The translations under genes and the position numbers were made by a program. Below the pieces are notes generated by a model that was not told the origin of the DNA, did not search any database, and saw nothing but the letters and a program-made list of their open reading frames with translations. From contig NZ_JAANIH010000001.1 of assembly GCF_014529705.1 (NCBI RefSeq), positions 186,001-250,000 of the forward strand: a DNA stretch of 64,000 nt, in the 5' to 3' direction. Source of the DNA: Bradyrhizobium campsiandrae. GTDB taxonomy: Bacteria; Pseudomonadota; Alphaproteobacteria; Rhizobiales; Xanthobacteraceae. Shown piece after piece: positions 30,486-39,945 of this stretch (the first letter of the stretch is position 1; each line of letters begins with the position of its first letter).

Positions 30486-31052
30486 CTACGCCTTCGCGCG
30501 GCCCACTTTGCCCGCAAAATGCTTGCCGTTCAGCTTCTTCTTTTTTGCCGCGGCGGTTTTCGCGCCCGCCTTCTGTGCTTTGCGCTCCGCGCGTGCCTTC
30601 ACCTTGGCGCGCTCGGCCCTGGCCTCGGCGCGCTGCTTCTTGCGCTTGTTTTCGCAGGAGGGGCACTTGCAGCCGATCGGCTTCAGATAGGCTTTGAAAT
30701 AATCGGTGCCGTAATCGTAATTGATCTCCTCGCCCGGCTCGATGTTCTTGATGGCGCGGATGAACACCTTGCGCTCGCGCGGACGAACGTCGGATTCGGC
30801 GTTAGGCCGGCAGGAATGGTTGATGTAGCGGGCGAGGTTCTTGCGCACCGAGCCGTCGATGGTCCAGCGGCCGTTGAGCTCGAACAGATATTTGTTCTCG
30901 ATCTCGTCCTGCTCAGGAATGCGGCAGTCCAGGATCGGTCCGAAATAACGGATGATCCGGGTACCCTTCTTGATCGGCATGGTGGCGAAGAGGCCAAGTC
31001 CGGTCTTGGAACGGCCGACGCGATAGGCTTTGCGGGGAGCGATGGCTGGCAT
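30486..31052 (-). CDS. SET-domain protein lysine methyltransferase with basic tail
   Basis: A 188-aa protein. Residues 1-125 form a SET domain: KTGLGLFATMPIKKGTRII, ARYINHSCRPNAESDV (the NHSC SAM-binding knot) and EPGEEINYDYGTDYF. A post-SET-like cluster CKCPSC follows at about residue 130. The last 55 residues are almost only Lys, Ala, Arg and Glu (KKKKLNGKH at the end), like an H1-type DNA-binding tail. SET enzymes methylate lysines in proteins; bacterial targets are mostly unknown. No close operon partner. Confidence 0.9.
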   Translation of the reverse strand: MPAIAPRKAYRVGRSKTGLGLFATMPIKKGTRIIRYFGPILDCRIPEQDEIENKYLFELNGRWTIDGSVRKNLARYINHSCRPNAESDVRPRERKVFIRAIKNIEPGEEINYDYGTDYFKAYLKPIGCKCPSCENKRKKQRAEARAERAKVKARAERKAQKAGAKTAAAKKKKLNGKHFAGKVGRAKA

Positions 31053-31218
31053 GATCGAGTGTACAGAGGACGCGGACCAGGCTGATGAGCCCGAACGAAG
31101 CCGCTCTTCTAGAACGATTCCGCGCCGCTGTCAGGCCTGTCCCTATCACCTTTGATGCTTGCCCACAGTGAAGAATGCGCAAGGCCGCAAGTTCCGCGGC
31201 ATCGAGCGTTTCCTCCGA

Positions 31219-31956
31219 TCAGGTGCCTGGCAGTCTTCCCGCCACCGTCGACTTCAGGATCGCTTCCAGCAATTGCTCCGCCGTCGTGCCTGCCGGGAGG
31301 CGCTGCAGAATGTCTTCGAGCCGCCCGTCGAGCAGCAGCATGGTGAAGCCGTGCACCATCGACCAGGCGCGCGCGATTGCGGCACCCTGCTCGATGGTCA
31401 GCGCGTCACCGCTGATCGACTCCTGCCGCATCGCGCCGATGGCATTGGCAAGTCCGGCAAACGAGGATTCGGCGGCCTCGTGCAGCGACGGCCTGGAATA
31501 GTCGAGCCGCTCGGTGCGGAACATCAGACCGTACATGCCGGGATGGGCCTGGGCGTAGGCGACATAGGCTTTTGGCCGCGCCAGCGCCCGCTCCTGAGGC
31601 GATGTGGCCGCGTCGCGGGCACACGCCATCGCAGCGTTGAACTGGCGGAAGCCGATCGCCGCGAGCTCGCTGACGAGCCCGGTGAGATCACCGAAATGAT
31701 GGGTCGGCGCCGCATGCGAGACACCCGCCTCGCGGGCCACGGCGCGCAGCGTCAGACCGGCGAGCCCGTCGCGCTCCAGCACCCGTTCGGCCGCCTCGAG
31801 CAGAGCCTCGCGCAAGGCGCCGTGGTGATAGGGCGTCTCGGTCTTCGCAGCCGCCGGACGGCGCACGGGACGAGATGCAGGTGATGTCTTCTTCGAAGCG
31901 CGCGCCTGGCGCGCCGTTTCGCCGCTGGTCTGGGTGCTTATGTTGCTCTTGGCCAT
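31219..31956 (-). CDS. TetR-family regulator (WHG-domain C-terminus)
   Basis: A 245-aa protein. A basic N-terminal extension precedes the TetR helix-turn-helix (residues 45-90): HHGALREALLEAAERVLERD, GLTLRAVAREAGVSHAAPTH, HHFGDLTGL. The C-terminal ligand domain contains HPGMYGLMFR, typical of the WHG/TetR_C_13 group. The ATG at 31956 is used because 31962 is TTG. A 19-bp operator copy lies 20 bases upstream of this start, so autoregulation is likely. The divergent neighbour encodes a carotenoid oxygenase. Confidence 0.93.
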   Translation of the reverse strand: MAKSNISTQTSGETARQARASKKTSPASRPVRRPAAAKTETPYHHGALREALLEAAERVLERDGLAGLTLRAVAREAGVSHAAPTHHFGDLTGLVSELAAIGFRQFNAAMACARDAATSPQERALARPKAYVAYAQAHPGMYGLMFRTERLDYSRPSLHEAAESSFAGLANAIGAMRQESISGDALTIEQGAAIARAWSMVHGFTMLLLDGRLEDILQRLPAGTTAEQLLEAILKSTVAGRLPGT

Positions 31957-31975
31957 TTGCAAGCTATATGACGCA

Positions 31976-32047
31976 ATATTGACAGTGTAAAGATTTCACT
32001 TGACGGAAGCCGCACATGTCTCTATTCGATCTTTACGCTGTAAAGAT
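31976..32047 (+). promoter_or_regulatory. Promoter with two TetR operators, upstream of the carotenoid oxygenase gene
   Basis: Site 1 (31976-31994) is ATATTGACAGTGTAAAGAT. Site 2 (32029-32047) is the perfect inverted repeat ATCTTTACGCTGTAAAGAT. Between them lies TTGACG (32000-32005), a 17-base spacer and TATTCG (32023-32028), a credible -35/-10 pair. Site 2 covers the transcription start, so binding would block the oxygenase promoter; site 1 faces the tetR gene. The whole block recurs at 33967-34037. Confidence 0.85.
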
Positions 32048-32062
32048 AGGGAGGGATATGCC

Positions 32063-33460
32063 GTGCATCAGGATGCGACCGCAGAGCGCCGCAACAATAT
32101 CGCACCGATTCCGTTCGAGGCGGACGCGCCTTTCCTCAAGATCCTTGGCGAATTGCCGCGCGAGTTGAACGGCACGCTCTATCGCAACGGGCCCAATCCT
32201 CAGTTCGATTCCCCCGGCGCCCACTGGTTTGTCGGCGACGGCATGCTGCACGCCTTTCATCTCGAAGAGGGACGCGCCGCCTACCGCAATCGCTGGGTCC
32301 GCACCCCGAAATGGCTCGCCGAGCACGATGCCGGCCGCGCCCTGTTCGGCGGCTTCGGACGCAGGCTGCCGGATGCGCCCGCGAACCTGACCGACGGCGG
32401 CGTCGCCAACACCAACATCATCTTTCATGCCGGCAAGCTGCTCGCACTTGAAGAAGGACATCTGCCGACCGAGATCGAGCCAGGCACGCTTGCAACGCGC
32501 GGCTATTGCAACTATCAGAGCCGCATTGCCGGCCCTTTCACCGCGCATCCGAAGGTCGACCCTGTCACGGGCGATCTGGTGTTCTTCGGCTACAATGCCA
32601 CTGGGCCGCTGACGCCTGCCCTCTCCTACGGATCGATCGATGCGACCGGCAAGGTGACGCGTTTCGAGCGCTTCGAGACGCCCTATGCCAGCATGGTGCA
32701 CGACTTCATCGTCACCGCGAACCACGTGCTGTTTCCGATCCTGCCGCTCACAGGCAGCATGGAGCGCGCGATGAGCGGCAAGCCGCCCTACGCCTGGGAG
32801 CCGGACAAAGGCGCCTATGTCGGCGTGATGAAACGTAACGGTATGGCCAAGGACATCGTCTGGTTCCGCGGTGACGCCTGCTATGTCTTCCACATCATGA
32901 ATGCGTGGGAGGACGAAAGCCGCATCGTCGCCGACGTCATGCAATTCGAGGAAGCGCCGCTGTTTCCGCATCCCGATGGTCGGCCGACGGATCCGGAGAA
33001 ATCGCGCGCGCGCCACTGCCGCTGGACCTTCGACCTCTCCGGCAATGCCGACCGCTTCCAGCAGACTTATCTGGACGATCTCACCGGCGAATTCCCCCGT
33101 ATCGACGATCGCCGTGCAGGCTTGAAGAACCATCACGGCTGGTACGCCTGCGCCAATCCACGTCTGCCGATGTTTGGCGCTTTGTCCGGCATCGTCCATG
33201 TCGACGGCACCGGCAAGCGGCTCGGCCAATATCTGCTGCCCGCGGGCGACACGATCTCCGAACCTGTGTTCGTCGAGCGATCGAAGGATGCGGCGGAAGG
33301 CGACGGCTGGCTGCTGGCGGTGGTCTGGCGCGCGCGGGAGAATCGCAGCGATCTTGCCGTATTCAACGCCACCGACATCGAGGCCGGCCCCGCCGCGCTG
33401 GTGCAGCTCGGCCATCGCGTGCCGGACGGCTTTCACGGCAATTGGGTGGGAGCGCAGTAG
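32063..33460 (+). CDS. Carotenoid oxygenase family protein (lignostilbene/apocarotenoid dioxygenase-like)
   Basis: A 465-aa Fe(II) dioxygenase of the RPE65/CCD family, which oxidatively cleaves C=C bonds in carotenoids, apocarotenoids or stilbenes. The four iron-binding His can be placed: FTAHPKVDP, ASMVHDFIVT, YVFHIMNAWED and, at the C-terminus, DGFHGNWVG. FVGDGMLHAFHLEEGRA is the typical N-terminal region. The start is GTG at 32063 with GGGAGGGA eight bases upstream; upstream in-frame codons lie in the operator. It is followed by the MAPEG gene and controlled by the TetR operators. Confidence 0.93.
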   Translation: MHQDATAERRNNIAPIPFEADAPFLKILGELPRELNGTLYRNGPNPQFDSPGAHWFVGDGMLHAFHLEEGRAAYRNRWVRTPKWLAEHDAGRALFGGFGRRLPDAPANLTDGGVANTNIIFHAGKLLALEEGHLPTEIEPGTLATRGYCNYQSRIAGPFTAHPKVDPVTGDLVFFGYNATGPLTPALSYGSIDATGKVTRFERFETPYASMVHDFIVTANHVLFPILPLTGSMERAMSGKPPYAWEPDKGAYVGVMKRNGMAKDIVWFRGDACYVFHIMNAWEDESRIVADVMQFEEAPLFPHPDGRPTDPEKSRARHCRWTFDLSGNADRFQQTYLDDLTGEFPRIDDRRAGLKNHHGWYACANPRLPMFGALSGIVHVDGTGKRLGQYLLPAGDTISEPVFVERSKDAAEGDGWLLAVVWRARENRSDLAVFNATDIEAGPAALVQLGHRVPDGFHGNWVGAQ

Positions 33461-33498
33461 CTCTCCCTCAATTCCCGGGCGTCATCAGGAGATTTCGC

Positions 33499-33981
33499 AT
33501 GTACGTCCCCGCGATCACTGCGAACTATCTCGCCGTTCTCGCCCTGATCTACGCGGCGCTCGCGCTCGAGGTCATTCGGCTACGGCGGAGCAGCAAGGCA
33601 CCGTTCGGCGACGGCGACGACGAAAGCCTGCGCAGTGCGATCCGCGCCCACGGCAATTTCATGGAATACGTTCCGATCATCGCGCTGATGACTGCGCTGC
33701 TCGAAATGTCCGGCGCATCACCCTTGCGCATTCACCTGCTGATGGCCGCGCTCGTGCTGTCGCGGCTATTACATCCGCTCGGCATGTCCACGACGCCGGG
33801 TTCGCTCAAATTCACGATCTGCCGGGGCGGCAGCATTGTCCTGACTATCGGCGTTCTGGTCTCCTGCGCGCTGACCATCCTGTCGCGCCTTCCCTGGGCT
33901 GCCATGGCCGAGGAGATATCGGAGCAAGCCATTGCTACAATTGAGTTTTTACAGGTAATTCACGTCATTTTGACACTGTAA
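33499..33981 (+). CDS. MAPEG-family membrane protein
   Basis: A 160-aa protein with four transmembrane helices and the MAPEG signatures SLRSAIRAHGNFMEYVPIIA and LVLSRLLHPLGM. MAPEG proteins include membrane glutathione transferases and eicosanoid enzymes. AGGA precedes the ATG at 33499, and the gene follows the oxygenase by 38 bases, so the two form an operon. The last 20 residues (after LPWAAMAEE) are unlike the family and run into the next TetR operator (33967-33985), which suggests a shifted or extended C-terminus. Confidence 0.88.
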   Translation: MYVPAITANYLAVLALIYAALALEVIRLRRSSKAPFGDGDDESLRSAIRAHGNFMEYVPIIALMTALLEMSGASPLRIHLLMAALVLSRLLHPLGMSTTPGSLKFTICRGGSIVLTIGVLVSCALTILSRLPWAAMAEEISEQAIATIEFLQVIHVILTL

Positions 33982-34037
33982 AGATTTTCCTTGACCCGAC
34001 GCCGCACCTGAACTATCAATCTTGACATCGTAAAGAT
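33967..34037 (+). promoter_or_regulatory. Second copy of the TetR promoter-operator block
   Basis: Site 3 (33967-33985) is ATTTTGACACTGTAAAGAT and site 4 (34019-34037) is ATCTTGACATCGTAAAGAT. TTGACC (33991-33996), a 17-base spacer and TATCAA (34014-34019) lie between. The spacer also shares GCCGCAC with the copy at 31976. Sequence and layout match that copy apart from one base in length, which indicates duplication and shared control by the TetR protein. Confidence 0.85.
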
Positions 34038-34056
34038 TGGTGCGACCGAGGCGACC

Positions 34057-34632
34057 ATGACGATCTTCCTGATCCTTGCCCCCTACGGCGTCTACACTTT
34101 CCTGATGTTCATGACGTCGGCCACGGTCAGCGTTTTCGCGGGCTCGGCCATCTGCCTCGTCACGATTGCGATCGATGTTGCACGCGGCCGCTCGGTGAAG
34201 ATCCTGGCCGCCGGCTCGGCGATCCTGTTCGCAGGGCTCGGCCTCTACCTCGCGCTGCGCGCCCCTGCGCTCAGCCCGCTCGGCGTCAAGCTCTCGGTCG
34301 ATATCGGCATCTTCGTCATCTCGCTCGGCTCGATGCTCGCGCGCCGGCCCTTCACGCTGCAATACGCGATCGAATCCGTTCCGGCCGAGACCGCGGCAAT
34401 GCCCGGCTTCCTCACCGCCAACTACATCATCACCGGCGCATGGACGATCGCCGCTCTGCTGATGATGGCCGCCAACATCGTGTTGCTCTACTTCCCGGGC
34501 CTTCCAGTGTGGTCGGGCCTGGCGGTCGCCTTCGCCGCCCGCAACAGCGCGATCTATTTCACCAAATGGTATCCCGAATATCGTCAGATCAAGTATGGTG
34601 CGCCTGATGGCGCGCTGCCCGAAGCCCGGTGA
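34057..34632 (+). CDS. Integral membrane protein of the TetR regulon
   Basis: A 191-aa protein with five to six hydrophobic helices, for example MTIFLILAPYGVYTFLMFMT, SVFAGSAICLVTIAIDV, SVDIGIFVISLGSMLA and GAWTIAALLMMAANIVLLYF. I recognise no transport signature. The phrase RRPFTLQYAIESVP and the final FTKWYPEYRQIKYG look conserved. It is the first gene after the duplicated TetR promoter and is followed after 13 bases by a second membrane gene. Confidence 0.8.
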   Translation: MTIFLILAPYGVYTFLMFMTSATVSVFAGSAICLVTIAIDVARGRSVKILAAGSAILFAGLGLYLALRAPALSPLGVKLSVDIGIFVISLGSMLARRPFTLQYAIESVPAETAAMPGFLTANYIITGAWTIAALLMMAANIVLLYFPGLPVWSGLAVAFAARNSAIYFTKWYPEYRQIKYGAPDGALPEAR

Positions 34633-34645
34633 GACAGGACCGACA

Positions 34646-35200
34646 ATGAAGGACGTATTCGCCCGCCTCGCCTCCGACTTCCTGTCGGCCATCGTCTTCC
34701 TAGTGATCTATCTAGCGACCGACAACGTCATTCTGGCGACGTCGGTGGCGATCGCGGGCGCGATCGCGCAAGTGATCTACGCCCGGATCAAGGGGCGCGA
34801 GCTCGGCTACATGACCTATGCGAGCACGGCCCTCGTGATCGTGCTCGGCACGGTGACGCTGCTGACCAATGATCCCCGCTTCATGCTGGCCAAGCCCGCG
34901 GTCGCCCATTTCGCGATCGGCGCGATCATGCTCAAGCGCGGCTGGATGCTGCGCTACATGCCGCCGATGGTCGTCGAGACGGTGCCGGAATATGTCACCG
35001 CCGCGGGCTATGCCTGGGCCGCGCTGATGTTCGTCCTCGGTGCCGGCACGATCGCGGTCGCCGCCACCGGCGATCTGAAGCTGTGGGCGTTCTACATCTC
35101 GGTGGTCGCGGGCGGCGCCAAGGTCCTCGCCTTCGCCGTGCAATACGTCGTGTTCAGGCTCGTCGTCACCAGCCGCCGGCGCGCCGCCGCCCGCGCCTGA
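34646..35200 (+). CDS. YciB/IspZ-like septation-type membrane protein
   Basis: A 184-aa membrane protein that resembles the intracellular septation protein A (YciB/IspZ) family: a first helix pair with LVIYLATDNVILATSVAIAG, AIAQVIYARIKGRELGYMTY, LVIVLGTVTLLTNDPRFML and KPAVAHFAIGAIMLKRGWML. YciB affects envelope biogenesis; this copy belongs to the TetR-controlled operon and is probably a paralogue with another role. The ATG at 34646 is preceded by AGGACCGACA. Confidence 0.8.
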   Translation: MKDVFARLASDFLSAIVFLVIYLATDNVILATSVAIAGAIAQVIYARIKGRELGYMTYASTALVIVLGTVTLLTNDPRFMLAKPAVAHFAIGAIMLKRGWMLRYMPPMVVETVPEYVTAAGYAWAALMFVLGAGTIAVAATGDLKLWAFYISVVAGGAKVLAFAVQYVVFRLVVTSRRRAAARA

Positions 35201-35321
35201 TTGGCCGCGCGGGGGGAGCGTCGAGGCGGCGTTAGGCAGCGGCTTCAAGTTGCGCTATAGGCTCTGGCTTGGACCGGCTGCGGATCGTCGCAGCCCGCCG
35301 GGATTTATTCGGGAGACGCGA

Positions 35322-35618
35322 ATGGCCGTGGACGGCAACTGGAATCTGACCATGACGACGCCGATGGGCGAACGCCAGGCGACGCTGAGCCTGAAGGCGG
35401 CCGGCGGCACGCTCACGGGGACGCAAGGCGCGGAAGGCAATACCGCCGAGATCTTCGACGGCACCGTCAACGGCGACAATTTGTCCTGGAAAGTCTCGAT
35501 CACCAGCCCGATGCCGTTGACGCTCGAATTCACCGGCACCGTGTCCGGCAACACCATCAGCGGCGAGATGGGCATCGGCCCGATGGGCAGCTTCCCGTTC
35601 ACCGGCGTACGGGCTTGA
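35322..35618 (+). CDS. Small beta-rich hypothetical protein (98 aa)
   Basis: Starts MAVDGNWNLTMTTPMGERQA with GGGAG upstream. The sequence is a regular series of beta strands (LSLKAAGGTLTGTQGAEGNT, LSWKVSITSPMPLTLEFTGT, VSGNTISGEM), suggesting a small beta-barrel. No signal peptide. Conserved in rhizobia as I recall, without known function. Confidence 0.8.
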   Translation: MAVDGNWNLTMTTPMGERQATLSLKAAGGTLTGTQGAEGNTAEIFDGTVNGDNLSWKVSITSPMPLTLEFTGTVSGNTISGEMGIGPMGSFPFTGVRA

Positions 35619-35621
35619 TCA

Positions 35622-35761
35622 TCTCCCTCGCCCCGCTCTTGCGGGGAGAGGGTCGGGGTGAGGGGCTCTCTCCACGCACGAGACTTCCGCGAGACCTGTA
35701 CCCCCTCACCCGCCGCGCTCTGTGAGCGCGTCGACCTCTCCCCGCAAGCGGGGAGAGGTGA
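35622..35761. repeat. Paired palindromic repeats between convergent genes
   Basis: Two linked hairpin units, CCCCGCTCTTGCGGGGAGAG at the left and CTCTCCCCGCAAGCGGGGAG at the right, flank about 100 bases. Their ends are inversely repeated (CTCCCTCGCCCCG... versus ...GGGGAGAGGTG). A common Bradyrhizobium intergenic repeat; it fills the gap between 35618 and the fumarase stop and could act as a bidirectional terminator. Confidence 0.7.
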
Positions 35762-35770
35762 AAACAAGCC

Positions 35771-37426
<1,656 letters not shown>

Positions 37427-37657
37427 GGGGCGATCTCGGGTTCTGCAGCCCTCGCGGGGCCTCTAAGCATAGAAGCGTTCTAAGCTTTTTTGCCGCAAAG
37501 GGAAGGCGTTCCGGTGCGGCGGGGGCATCCCGATTCGGTACCCCATTTGGTCCCATGGCGGCCATTTTTGCTGCCCGCACTCTGCCGGTGAATAGCTGTA
37601 GTTGTGCCCGATCGAGCCGGGCTGCACCCCTTGCGCTTCGCGCGCGGCGACGGTTGA

Positions 37658-38164
37658 ATGCGCGCGCTTAAGGGGCTTTTCATCATGATTTTGAGACTGG
37701 ACGTTCGCGGCGCGATTGTGGTCGCCGCCGCAATCATCGGCCTTGTGACCATCGCTGCGCCTGCTCGGGCGGACCAGTGCGACGACATCGCCAAGCAGCT
37801 CGCCGGCGGCATCGACGGGTTGAAGGTCAACTTCAAGGCCGCCAACATCATCTACCTGACCCACCCGGCGGCAAAGGAGCTCTCGCTCGGCTGCCGCGCA
37901 CAGGGAGCCGCTTACTCCAACGAGCTCTACGCCAAGGGCGAGCGCAAGCCGACGCCGCAGTTCTATGACCTGGTCGCCTCCGCGGCCGCGATCATCTTCA
38001 CCGTGACGAAGGACGACACCACGACCGGCGCGACGCGCTGCCTGAAGCGCATGGGCCTGTTGCGCGGCGACAAGATCACGATGCGCTACAAGCGCCTCAA
38101 CATGGAATGCACGCGCACCAAGACGGACGCGGCGATCGCGATCACGCGGCCGAAGGACGAATAA
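37658..38164 (+). CDS. Secreted hypothetical protein
   Basis: A 168-aa protein with an N-terminal signal peptide (MILRLDVRGAIVVAAAIIGL, cleavage after ARA). The mature domain starts DQCDDIAKQLAGGIDGLKVN and has four Cys in ECTR, RCLK, LGCRA and QCDD contexts, likely forming disulfides. No family name is recognised. The start could be the ATG at 37685, which still keeps the signal peptide. Followed by a REP-type repeat. Confidence 0.75.
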   Translation: MRALKGLFIMILRLDVRGAIVVAAAIIGLVTIAAPARADQCDDIAKQLAGGIDGLKVNFKAANIIYLTHPAAKELSLGCRAQGAAYSNELYAKGERKPTPQFYDLVASAAAIIFTVTKDDTTTGATRCLKRMGLLRGDKITMRYKRLNMECTRTKTDAAIAITRPKDE

Positions 38165-38189
38165 GCCGGGCTCCTCACCGCACATTCCG

Positions 38190-38266
38190 TCATTGCGAGC
38201 GCAGCGAAGCAATCCAGACTTGTCTCCGCGGACGGACTCTGGATTGCTTCGCCGCGCTCGCAATGA
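38190..38266. repeat. REP-type palindrome (CATTGCGAGCGCAGCGAAGC family)
   Basis: TCATTGCGAGCGCAGCGAAG at the left pairs with CTTCGCCGCGCTCGCAATGA at the right, with AATCCAGA/TCTGGATT inner arms. Further copies lie at 43013-43136, 48107-48184 and 51601-51685. This is one of the most frequent Bradyrhizobium intergenic repeats, as recalled. Confidence 0.9.
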
Positions 38267-38367
38267 CAAGGAAGCGACCAGATCCCTCGCATTTTAACGA
38301 TTGCCTTGAAGGAAATTTCGTCTCCTGCGGGGCAGGGTCAATCGTTTCCATGTGTGAGGATTTGTGG

Positions 38368-38550
38368 ATGAGCGTTTCCAACGTTTCGACCGTTGCTCCG
38401 CCGCCGATCGCGATCGTGGTTCCGAGCTACGACACGACCAAGCAGCCCGACGACCAGACCAAGAGCCAGGATAGCGATCCGACCCATCAGCCGACGCCGC
38501 CTGCGCCGCTGCCGCCGGGCCAGGGCACACGGATCGATCAGCTCGCCTGA
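38368..38550 (+). CDS. Small Pro/Thr-rich hypothetical protein (60 aa)
   Basis: Starts MSVSNVSTVAPPPIAIVVPS at 38368, seven bases after GAGGA. The rest is hydrophilic and disordered (DTTKQPDDQTKSQDSDPTHQ, then PTPPAPLPPGQG). It is followed by a strong terminator, which supports expression. No family recognised. Confidence 0.65.
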   Translation: MSVSNVSTVAPPPIAIVVPSYDTTKQPDDQTKSQDSDPTHQPTPPAPLPPGQGTRIDQLA

Positions 38551-38573
38551 TCGCGCCTGCCTAGCGATGGATC

Positions 38574-38598
38574 GCCCGGTCATAACGACCGGGCCTTT
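38574..38598 (+). terminator. Intrinsic terminator
   Basis: GCCCGGTC (38574-38581) pairs with GACCGGGC (38587-38594) and CTTTCG follows. It ends the 60-aa gene at 38368. Confidence 0.8.
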
Positions 38599-38755
38599 CG
38601 CGTGTCCGGGTTTGCCGGACGTACAGCCAAGCCATTGGCCCTCGGCCTGAGTGCTTCGTACCCTCAAGTGTGATCCGGCTCATCAAATTTCCACATCCGG
38701 CGTGCTCATCTGCGGGGCCGAACAAGCCCCCTCCATGCGTTTATGGGACGAGCCG

Positions 38756-39871
38756 ATGGAACTGAGTGTACAGCTGCTCTCGCTGGTGGGAGACATCTAC
38801 GATGCGGCGCTCGACGATTCCCTGTGGACGTCGACGCTTGGCAGCATCGTCGATCTCGCAGGTGGCCGGAGCGGTGGTCTGGTCCGGATTGGGCCCGCCG
38901 GCGAGGCCGTGATCTCGCATGCCGTCGGCGTCGATCCCTCCTACGTTCGATCCTATATCGAAACCTACGAGCCATTCGATCCGTCGCGGGGCGTGCTCCA
39001 CGCGCCGGTCGGCCAGATCCAGACGATCGGAGACTGGATCGATGTCGGCGAATTCCGGACGACCATGTTCTACAACGAATGGACGCGGCCGCAGGGTCTC
39101 GATGACGCCGCCAACCTTCTGCTCGACAAGTCCGCTGCGGGATTGTCCCGCCTCTCGGTCATGAAGGCCGGCGGACTTGTCGACCGCAGGATGTATCAGG
39201 TGATCTCCTACATCACGCCGCATATGCAGCGGGCCATGCATGTCAGGCAGAAGCTGCAGCAGCAGAACGCCCTCGAGGCAATCTCGGCCCACACGCTCGA
39301 CGCCCTGCGCGCCGCCATCCTGCTGCTTGATGCCAACGGCCATATCACCCACTCCAATGCGAGCGCGCAGGAGATCTTGGACGAGGCGGACGTGCTTCGT
39401 TCGGTCCATGGCCGGCTGATGACATCCGACCCGAATGCGGATCGTATCCTGAGACAGGCGTTGGCAGGCACAGGCCTCGGCGACCGAGCGATGACGGGCA
39501 TCTCGCTTCATCTGGCGGCGCGCGACGGCTCGCATTATGTGGCCCATTTCGTGCCGCTGACCGCTGGGCGCCGTCAAATGTTCGGCGCCAGCTTCGAGGC
39601 CTGCGCCGTCCTGTTCGTCACAAAGGCAGCGCTTGATACGATCGTCGCTCCGGATCTCATCCGGAAACTCTTCAAATTGACGCCGGCGGAACTACGCGTC
39701 TTCCTCTCCATTATCGAGGTCGGCGGCGTTCCCGACGTGGCCAGAAGCATGGGCGTCGCCGAATCCACGATCAAGACCCACCTCGCCAGGATCTTCACGA
39801 AGACCGGAACCAAGCGACAGGCAGATCTGGTGCGGCTGATCGCGGCCTTCACACCTCCCATCAAGATCTGA
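38756..39871 (+). CDS. LuxR-family (helix-turn-helix) transcriptional regulator
   Basis: A protein of about 371 aa. The C-terminal 65 residues are a LuxR-type HTH: FKLTPAELRVFLSIIEVGGV, PDVARSMGVAESTIKTHLAR, IFTKTGTKRQADLVRLIAAF. The N-terminal 280 residues are a sensor region with a PAS-like stretch (AILLLDANGHITHSNASAQE). No acyl-homoserine-lactone pocket motif is evident, so it is a generic ligand or PAS-type regulator. Start may be ATG 38735 or 38756. It is alone, without a clear target next to it. Confidence 0.88.
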   Translation: MELSVQLLSLVGDIYDAALDDSLWTSTLGSIVDLAGGRSGGLVRIGPAGEAVISHAVGVDPSYVRSYIETYEPFDPSRGVLHAPVGQIQTIGDWIDVGEFRTTMFYNEWTRPQGLDDAANLLLDKSAAGLSRLSVMKAGGLVDRRMYQVISYITPHMQRAMHVRQKLQQQNALEAISAHTLDALRAAILLLDANGHITHSNASAQEILDEADVLRSVHGRLMTSDPNADRILRQALAGTGLGDRAMTGISLHLAARDGSHYVAHFVPLTAGRRQMFGASFEACAVLFVTKAALDTIVAPDLIRKLFKLTPAELRVFLSIIEVGGVPDVARSMGVAESTIKTHLARIFTKTGTKRQADLVRLIAAFTPPIKI

Positions 39872-39945
39872 GGCGCCGCGCGTCGCGCCGGCCGCATGTT
39901 GGCCGGAAGCATGCTATCATCGCATCGGTGCTGTGAGGGAGCCAG

